From positions 1 through 10,036 of the forward strand of contig JAIRPZ010000334.1 of assembly GCA_031256755.1 (NCBI GenBank): a stretch of DNA of 10,036 nt, given 5' to 3'. Position 1 is the stretch's first letter. Each line of letters opens with the position of its first letter. A program made the translations under genes and the position numbers. The notes under the pieces were generated by a model. It saw nothing but the letters and a program-made list of their open reading frames with translations. It had not been told where the DNA came from and searched no databases. The stretch comes from Planctomycetaceae bacterium. GTDB lineage: Bacteria; Planctomycetota; Planctomycetia; Pirellulales; Thermoguttaceae. This document shows, piece after piece, positions 1 through 4,935 of the stretch.

Positions 1-90
1 ATTGGCACTCTTTCTTGTTAATGCTCCCGAAGGTCTGCCGTATTCTGTTTGCAGCGTCTCCGATTTTGATTGATGCTTTCAACACCCGCC

Positions 91-94
91 GGAG
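91..94 (+). promoter_or_regulatory. Shine-Dalgarno sequence deciding the start at 102
   Basis: GGAG lies 7 bases before the ATG at 102. It favours this start over the in-frame TTG at 15, which has no such motif. It is one of only two clear Shine-Dalgarno sequences in the window. Confidence 0.6.
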
Positions 95-101
95 AAATAC
101 A

Positions 102-1211
102 ATGACTGTCCCGTTTCGATGGTTTGAGAAAACCGACCGCAATAAATTTGACGAATACATCTGCAACGTCAAATTTCAGGTTCAAAAAATTATTGCAGAG
201 ACGTTTCAGGATGACAAAAGAATTCCTGCAAATGAAAAAATTCAAACAGCAGAACAGAAAATCAATGAAGAACTCAACCGCAAAGCGACCGGCAGCGAAC
301 TTTACGCCATTATCAACGGCGGCGAACCGCTGGACATCAAAGCAGGACAGCGGTTGACCATACACTTGGACGAATTATTGCCGAAGTTTGCTCTGCCGAA
401 TCCGCCGGGTATCCGCGGCGATATTCCGCTCACAACATTGGGAATCACCGCAGCCGCCGGAGCGTTTTTCGGGTTCATTCTCGGCGGCGGTATCGTCGGT
501 TATCTCGGAAACACACCAGCCGAAACCGGGCATCTTTTCGGAGCCGTTGCCGGAGCATTTGCAACAACGTCCGCCGGATTGTGTATCGCTAACAATCCCA
601 AACTGCGGAAAATAGCGATGACAACCGTTGCCACTGCCGGTATCGTTGATACGGTTTGGCAAATCGTGAAATCCGTTCTTCTGCCGCAGTTTATTCCAAA
701 ATGGTTCGCCGGCAGCGGCAAAAGCGGTTATTGGAAACGGCTGTTGTTTTACGCCGGCATGTTGACGGTTCTTTTCTTGTTGAAACGTTCCCGCGATTAC
801 GATGCCGCCCGGTTTCAATCAGACACCGATACCGCCGTTGAACAATGGATGAACAGCGTTTTACCCCTCATTGCCGTCCTGATATTTAAGCAAAACGCTG
901 ACGAGAATGACGGTATAAAAACCCAAAATGACAAACTGGTGCTGGCATGCGCCCCGATCATTCAGCGTTCCCGCTTGCAGGACAGCGATGATGTTGACGA
1001 AGTGATTCAAGAGTTTGAGAAATACGGCTTTCAATTTGCACCGGTATCCGCCGGACAGGAATATCCCGAATTGATTTGGGCAAAGGAATTGGAAGAAACG
1101 TATGAAACATTCGGCATCATTGAATACGGACAGCGGGTCGAAGTCCGCGAACCGCCGGTAACCCAAAACGGCAAGACCGTCAAAAAAGGTCTTGTCAAAA
1201 AGAAAAAATAA
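102..1211 (+). CDS. Polytopic membrane protein with GrpE-like C-terminal end
   Basis: The product is 369 residues. I do not recognise the whole protein. Residues 1-105 are soluble and largely helical. Residues about 110-136 and 143-163 are very hydrophobic and rich in glycine and alanine (glycine-zipper style), with further hydrophobic stretches near 171-200, 214-227 and 253-262. The soluble C-terminal part (about 295-369) reads like the end of GrpE: an acidic helix ending in 'EKYGFQFAPV', then 'GQEYPE', then a beta-type stretch with 'EYGQRVEVREPPV', 'NGK' and a final 'KKGLVKKKK'. GrpE has the order 'GV..I...G..FDP....GY....R.LRPA.V.V'. This suggests a nucleotide-exchange partner for the Hsp70-like ATPase encoded 41 bases downstream, probably in the same transcript. 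The GrpE link is judged by eye only. I chose the ATG at 102 because GGAG at 91-94 sits 7 bases upstream; the frame also stays open to a TTG at 15. The lysine-rich tail probably faces the cytoplasm. Confidence 0.85.
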   Translation: MTVPFRWFEKTDRNKFDEYICNVKFQVQKIIAETFQDDKRIPANEKIQTAEQKINEELNRKATGSELYAIINGGEPLDIKAGQRLTIHLDELLPKFALPNPPGIRGDIPLTTLGITAAAGAFFGFILGGGIVGYLGNTPAETGHLFGAVAGAFATTSAGLCIANNPKLRKIAMTTVATAGIVDTVWQIVKSVLLPQFIPKWFAGSGKSGYWKRLLFYAGMLTVLFLLKRSRDYDAARFQSDTDTAVEQWMNSVLPLIAVLIFKQNADENDGIKTQNDKLVLACAPIIQRSRLQDSDDVDEVIQEFEKYGFQFAPVSAGQEYPELIWAKELEETYETFGIIEYGQRVEVREPPVTQNGKTVKKGLVKKKK

Positions 1212-1252
1212 ATTTTCCTTATCACTTTTTTACCCTAAACACTTTTACTCAA

Positions 1253-3205
1253 ATGGCAAAGAATACTATCGGCATTGATTTCGGAACAAACAACACCTAC
1301 GTTACGGTTTGCGGCGAGGGCAAACGGAATCCTACGGCAATGAATATCGACAGCGATGACCGTCCTTCGCTTCCTACGGAGATACTCTACTCCAACAGGA
1401 CAGGGCTGAATTTTCCGTTCATCGGACGAAAAGCCGAAGAAGAATACGGACAAAGTGACCGTGATGAAATCGCCCGCTATCAGTATCAGTATGCGGCAAT
1501 TTTCAAACCGGATATTGCCCGAAGTTCCGATGCAAAACAGCACGCGGTTGAATTTCTTAAAGCGGTTTTGCGGAACGCCAAAGAAAAAAAATTGCCGCTC
1601 AATCCGCTTGAAGAACACGTCATTTTCGGTGTTCCCTGCGAAGCCGATGAGAATTACCGCACGACCTTGAGGCAAATCGCCAAGGAAGCCGGTTTCGGCG
1701 ATGTTGACCTGCTCGAAGAACCGACGGGGGCGTTGTTGACGGATTTTGCTGCGGGGCATCTTGATTTTACAAAGATGATGCAAGGTTATCTTGTTGTCGA
1801 TGTCGGCGGCGGAACGACGGACTTTACGTTCTTTCAGAACGGAGGCATTCAAGGAGAACCTTGGGGTGATATGCATCTTGGCGGGCGGCTGCTGGACGAT
1901 TTGTTTTATCAATGGTGGTCCGAACAAAATCCCGATGAGGCACAAAAGAAAGAAGAAAACGGCGAAGATTTCTTTTGCCGAACCGTTGAATGCCGGTTAA
2001 TCAAAGAGAGTGTTTCCGGCAGTTTAGGACACCCTGATTGGGAAGGAAAAAAGAAGGAAGGAACAACGATTATCAGAGGAATAAACCAATCGGAATTCCT
2101 TCGCCGGGCAAGGAATTTCACGCCGTCGGCTTCTTACCGCCGTGAAATGGAAAAATTCGGAGTCAAGATACCGAAAGATGCAAGTGAACCGGCAAAACGG
2201 CTGGCAAACGGATTGCCGGTTGATCTTATTGCTTGGTTTGAGGAATGTATCCGCGAGGGATTGCGGAAGGGCATCAAGTCCGATGATGTCAAACTCGTTT
2301 CGCTTGCCGGCGGTTCGTCATGCTGGTTTTTCGTCAGGGAGAGCATCAAACGAATTTGGAAACTGACCGATGAACAGTTCACCCGCAGCCAGCGTCCGTT
2401 TGCAGCCATTTCCGAAGGGCTGGCGCAGTTGCCGACAATCAAAAAGGAATTGGCAGAGAAACAGAAAAATATCAAGATGCAAATGAACGAGTTCATCGAC
2501 AAGAACATTATGCCTGAAGCCGGCAAAAGGTTAGAAGAGAGTATCGGAAAATTTATCAACAACACGGTTTCACAACTGTTTGATGCGAGGATAAAGCCGC
2601 TGCTGCTTTCCTTCCGTGATAACGGCGGGACGGTTCGAAATCTCAAAGCGGAAATCAACAGGGCGGTGGAGGAATACAAACCGCAACTGGAATTCTCCGC
2701 TCAAAAAACATTTACAGAGTCACTGCCGCCGCTGTTTAGCCGTATCCAAGAAAAAATGGAAATATGGCTTGAAGGATTCGGCTTGCTGTTGTCGGAACGG
2801 CAAAATATAAATATGCAGACAGGGCAAATCGCGCTGTCGGGACATCAGGACTGGAATATTGCCGGACTGATAACGTATATCACCATCCTGATTACGAATG
2901 TTGTTTTGGGACTTTTCACGGGGATACTGGCGACGGGACCTATCGGCTGGATTATCGGTATCATTCTCATTGTTGCTGCCTCTTGTGCCGGTACTATGGT
3001 CATTGAGGAGGTTCCGCTGCCCAGCTTGGCACTCAAGTGGACGTTAACAAACGCTAAAATCGAGGCATGCAGGGCTAGTATGTTGAATAATCTTTTGGAA
3101 TCTTGCTCGGAACCTTATGCGAATGCGATGTCGGAAATTAAGACGGCAACGGCAAGAATGATTGAAGAGAAAGCAAATCAGTTGAATTTCGTGAACCTGC
3201 GGTAG
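1253..3205 (+). CDS. Hsp70/DnaK-type ATPase with C-terminal double membrane hairpin
   Basis: The product is 650 residues. The N-terminal 390 or so residues form an Hsp70/actin-fold nucleotide-binding domain. Visible motifs are phosphate-1 'IGIDFGTNNT' at 6-15, a connect-1-like 'EEPTGA' at 155-160, phosphate-2 'VVDVGGGTTDF' at 181-191, and an adenosine-type 'LAGGSS' at 351-356. The usual Hsp70 substrate-binding beta domain and lid are absent. In their place come a charged helical region likely to form coiled coils (about 400-520), two hydrophobic helices (about 536-558 and 563-584) joined by 'TGPIG', and a short helical tail (about 595-650). ATP cycling is therefore probably coupled to something at a membrane rather than to general protein folding. 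The start is firm because the phosphate-1 aspartate is residue 9, as in DnaK, although no Shine-Dalgarno sequence precedes it. The GrpE-like membrane protein just upstream is the likely partner. It is not a housekeeping dnaK: no dnaJ is nearby and the C-terminal half differs. Confidence 0.9.
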   Translation: MAKNTIGIDFGTNNTYVTVCGEGKRNPTAMNIDSDDRPSLPTEILYSNRTGLNFPFIGRKAEEEYGQSDRDEIARYQYQYAAIFKPDIARSSDAKQHAVEFLKAVLRNAKEKKLPLNPLEEHVIFGVPCEADENYRTTLRQIAKEAGFGDVDLLEEPTGALLTDFAAGHLDFTKMMQGYLVVDVGGGTTDFTFFQNGGIQGEPWGDMHLGGRLLDDLFYQWWSEQNPDEAQKKEENGEDFFCRTVECRLIKESVSGSLGHPDWEGKKKEGTTIIRGINQSEFLRRARNFTPSASYRREMEKFGVKIPKDASEPAKRLANGLPVDLIAWFEECIREGLRKGIKSDDVKLVSLAGGSSCWFFVRESIKRIWKLTDEQFTRSQRPFAAISEGLAQLPTIKKELAEKQKNIKMQMNEFIDKNIMPEAGKRLEESIGKFINNTVSQLFDARIKPLLLSFRDNGGTVRNLKAEINRAVEEYKPQLEFSAQKTFTESLPPLFSRIQEKMEIWLEGFGLLLSERQNINMQTGQIALSGHQDWNIAGLITYITILITNVVLGLFTGILATGPIGWIIGIILIVAASCAGTMVIEEVPLPSLALKWTLTNAKIEACRASMLNNLLESCSEPYANAMSEIKTATARMIEEKANQLNFVNLR

Positions 3206-3239
3206 GCGGGAAAATGCTTTTTGTCTGTATGAATAGGAT

Positions 3240-3257
3240 CCTGTTTTTAGAAGCAGG
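3240..3257 (+). terminator. Weak hairpin downstream of the Hsp70-like gene
   Basis: A 7-bp stem with one G-U pair and a 4-base loop starts 35 bases after the Hsp70-like stop codon, in the 164-base gap between convergent genes. No clean T tract follows, so termination is only a possibility. I see no gene in the rest of 3206-3369. Confidence 0.25.
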
Positions 3258-3369
3258 TATTCTCTATCCGTTTTGCCGTTTCACTTAAGGACGGGGATTG
3301 TATTTTCATTGCCATATTATAACACAGCCCGCAACGGAGCAAGAACCGCAATGTCGATGATACAAAAAT

Positions 3370-3855
3370 CTAGTGCATACTATTTTCGATGGGCAGCAGT
3401 CCGAAATAGATGCCTAATTCAAAAACGATCTCTAACAGCACCGGCAGCAGCATCCAAAATAAAGTGAACCAAAGTCCCAACTTAAAACAAACCGGCGCAT
3501 AAGTGCGCTGCGGCGCAAGATGCTGAAAATATCCCCCTTTTGTTTTGGCAATAAAATAAAAAACCAATTCAGTCAGCCAGCCGAGTGTATAACCGAAGTT
3601 GCAAAGACATGCGAAGGCGATAACGTCAACCTGTTCTATCACAGGTCTGTGCGGAGTCAGATATATCAGTGTTATCCAGCAGATAATTCCCATAATACCG
3701 ACAAGCGCATTGTACAAAATCCGCCGCACTTCCCACCAGAAAATAATCCGGACAGGATCACGCTCTTCGTCTTTCACCCGCAGCAAAAAGTTAAGCCAGC
3801 AGAGCGGATTGAAAAGGCCGCATATCAGATGATTGTTATTGTTGTTTTCACTCAT
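3370..3855 (-). CDS. Small polytopic membrane protein, unknown function
   Basis: The product is 161 residues from the ATG at 3855. I do not recognise the family with confidence. The N-terminus is a hydrophilic 'MSENNNNNH' followed by a short aromatic-rich segment 'GLFNPLCWLNFLLR'. A charged loop with 'DPVRIIFWWEVRR' comes next, then hydrophobic segments at about 47-66, 77-103 and 123-153. The last of these may be one long or two short spans. The C-terminus is short. The frame is open further upstream to ATGs at 3906 and 3927. I prefer 3855 because the residues before it read as low-quality basic sequence and overlap a perfect hairpin; no start has a clear Shine-Dalgarno sequence, so the start is uncertain. 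The gene converges on the Hsp70-like gene and lies downstream of the FHA gene on the same strand across a 252-base gap, so co-transcription with the FHA gene is possible but unproven. Confidence 0.75.
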   Translation of the reverse strand: MSENNNNNHLICGLFNPLCWLNFLLRVKDEERDPVRIIFWWEVRRILYNALVGIMGIICWITLIYLTPHRPVIEQVDVIAFACLCNFGYTLGWLTELVFYFIAKTKGGYFQHLAPQRTYAPVCFKLGLWFTLFWMLLPVLLEIVFELGIYFGLLPIENSMH

Positions 3856-3884
3856 GGGTTTTGTCTTTGATAGTTTGGACGCAG

Positions 3885-3900
3885 AAGCGGCAAACCGCTT
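3885..3900. repeat. Perfect 6-bp hairpin upstream of the small membrane gene
   Basis: AAGCGG and CCGCTT flank a CAAA loop. The hairpin sits 30 bases before the chosen ATG at 3855 and so would lie in its mRNA leader. No T tract follows on either strand, so a role in termination is unlikely. Confidence 0.45.
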
Positions 3901-3952
3901 TCGCATCGCGTTAGGTGTGTACGGCATCGGATTTGCGGATACTTGTTTCCGT

Positions 3953-3971
3953 TTCGGGATTAAGTCCCGAA
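3953..3971. repeat. Perfect 7-bp inverted repeat in the FHA-membrane gene gap
   Basis: TTCGGGA and TCCCGAA are separated by a 5-base loop. This is the strongest of a run of short inverted repeats between the FHA gene and the small membrane gene. It could be an RNA structure or a protein-binding palindrome; nothing in the sequence decides which. Confidence 0.45.
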
Positions 3972-4086
3972 TCTCGCCTATCCTGCCGGGACAGTTCTTT
4001 TTGCAGAACAGGTATTATCATCGAAAACTCGCCGCTAATCAAGCGGACGAAAAATGTCCGGTCAATTGCCGGCGGCAAATGGTCAG

Positions 4087-4120
4087 GTTCCCGTTTTTCG
4101 GAAACTTTTAATGTCCCCCC
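4087..4120 (-). promoter_or_regulatory. Possible -1 frameshift site at the end of the FHA gene
   Basis: Read on the - strand, the FHA frame ends AAG GGG GGA CAT TAA. The heptamer G GGG GGA (4120-4114) fits the X XXY YYZ slippery pattern. Eight bases later a 7-bp stem (4105-4099 with 4093-4087, one G-U pair, A5 loop) follows. A -1 slip would bypass the TAA at 4110-4108 and add 67 codons, ending at the TAA at 3913-3911. The same hairpin could instead be a terminator: on the + strand it is followed by TTTT, but no + strand gene leads into it. The short form ends the way I expect for the family, so normal termination remains the default. Confidence 0.3.
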
Positions 4121-4743
4121 TTGAAAAATTTCTTGAGAAGGTCCGAAGCCGCATCACGGCTCGATGCCGCGGCTTTTTTGACAATTTTGGAGTCCGTCGC
4201 CGAATCATCCTCTTCCTGCTGCATCTCCCGTTCCTTCGCCTGATCCGATTGCGCCTGAATCTGAGCGAGAACTTCTGCCGCATTGATTGTCCGCGTCTCC
4301 AAATCCCCGCTGCTCTCGCCGTCCGCAACAAGCCAGTCCGCAATCGCCGATTCCTGCGCATCCGGCTGATTCTCCGATTGAATCGCCATCGTCCGGGCAA
4401 CCGCATCACTAACCGATTTAATTTTCGGTTTCTTCACCGCCTGCACCTCGACAATGATATGGACAAAAAATTCAAGCGGACCGACCGCAATTTTGTCGCT
4501 GTTTTTGACCGCACACGGTTCGGTAATTTGTTGTCCGTTAAGAAAAACGCCGTTTTTACTCCCCATATCGCGGATCATCACCGTTCCCTTTTTCACCGTG
4601 ATTTCACAGTGGTAACGGCTGACTAATTCGCTGCGGGGCTTAAGATGGCAATCATCCGCCCGCCCGATCACAAACCGCTCCCCATCGACCGGAATCACCA
4701 ATCCCGCACGGCTCCCGGAAGCCACCACTAATTGAACGTTCAT
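4108..4743 (-). CDS. FHA-domain phosphothreonine-binding protein
   Basis: The product is 211 residues and probably cytoplasmic. Residues about 1-95 form a forkhead-associated domain that binds phosphothreonine on partner proteins. The diagnostic positions are all present: 'GR' at 27-28, 'SRYH' at 42-45 with the phosphate-contacting Ser and Arg, and 'SKNGVFLNG' at 62-70. After the domain comes a hydrophilic, probably disordered and acidic segment (about 105-190) with 'QQEEDD', then a short helix ending 'DLLKKFFKGGH'. FHA proteins with the 'RADDCHL.P.S..VSR.HC' core and a terminal '[LI]KKFF' helix are ones I associate with planctomycetes and relatives, from memory only. No Ser/Thr kinase is in the window, so the kinase writing the mark is unknown. 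The gene is divergent from the AAA+ gene and probably shares a 192-base regulatory region with it. The start is supported by GGGAG 8 bases upstream. A six-G run just before the stop is a possible frameshift site. Confidence 0.93.
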   Translation of the reverse strand: MNVQLVVASGSRAGLVIPVDGERFVIGRADDCHLKPRSELVSRYHCEITVKKGTVMIRDMGSKNGVFLNGQQITEPCAVKNSDKIAVGPLEFFVHIIVEVQAVKKPKIKSVSDAVARTMAIQSENQPDAQESAIADWLVADGESSGDLETRTINAAEVLAQIQAQSDQAKEREMQQEEDDSATDSKIVKKAAASSRDAASDLLKKFFKGGH

Positions 4744-4751
4744 TCTGCTCT

Positions 4752-4756
4752 CTCCC
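4752..4756 (-). promoter_or_regulatory. Shine-Dalgarno sequence of the FHA gene
   Basis: GGGAG (in GGGAGAGAG on the - strand) ends 8 bases before the ATG at 4743. It fixes the start, which also agrees with the first beta strand of the FHA domain. Confidence 0.6.
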
Positions 4757-4776
4757 GACCTTTCTCTTGATAATTT

Positions 4777-4797
4777 CCGGCAGAAACGGCATGCCGG
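4777..4797. repeat. Inverted repeat in the FHA gene leader
   Basis: CCGGCA and TGCCGG are separated by 9 bases and overlap a smaller palindrome CGGCATGCCG at 4787-4796. The element lies between the inferred FHA promoter and its Shine-Dalgarno sequence. It could be an operator or an mRNA leader structure; I cannot tell which. Confidence 0.35.
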
Positions 4798-4822
4798 TTG
4801 TTATCCCTATCAAACTGCACAG

Positions 4823-4850
4823 ATTGTACCGCCGAAATTATTTTCTGCAA
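4823..4850 (-). promoter_or_regulatory. Candidate sigma-70-type promoter of the FHA gene
   Basis: On the - strand, TTGCAG (4850-4845) and TACAAT (4828-4823) are spaced by 16 bases. This would start transcription near 4816, with a leader of about 70 bases to the ATG at 4743. The -10 matches five of six consensus bases, the -35 only three. For the AAA+ gene on the other strand I see only a CATAAT at 4921-4926 without a good -35. Confidence 0.35.
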
Positions 4851-4935
4851 GCCCTCTGCCGGTTGATCTTTTTCTTTATTCTGCGACAATAGTGCAGATT
4901 ATCGAAACTGATGTTTTTAACATAATTGAATTAAA

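Noticed and set aside
1253..3205. A housekeeping dnaK or an MreB/FtsA-type actin homologue.
   Set aside because: The C-terminal substrate-binding half of DnaK is missing, membrane helices take its place, and no dnaJ is nearby. The motif spacing and the 'EEPTGA' connect-1 motif fit Hsp70 better than MreB or FtsA.
3290..3369. TATAAT on the - strand (3321-3316) with an upstream TTGCTC, followed by a 22-codon open frame starting near 3315.
   Set aside because: The spacing of 15 bases is poor, the -35 match is weak, and the tiny frame resembles nothing I know. It points into the end of the Hsp70-like gene.
3856..3927. A longer small membrane protein starting at 3927 or 3906.
   Set aside because: The extra residues are basic and low in conserved character, overlap a perfect hairpin, and have no ribosome-binding motif. 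It cannot be fully excluded.
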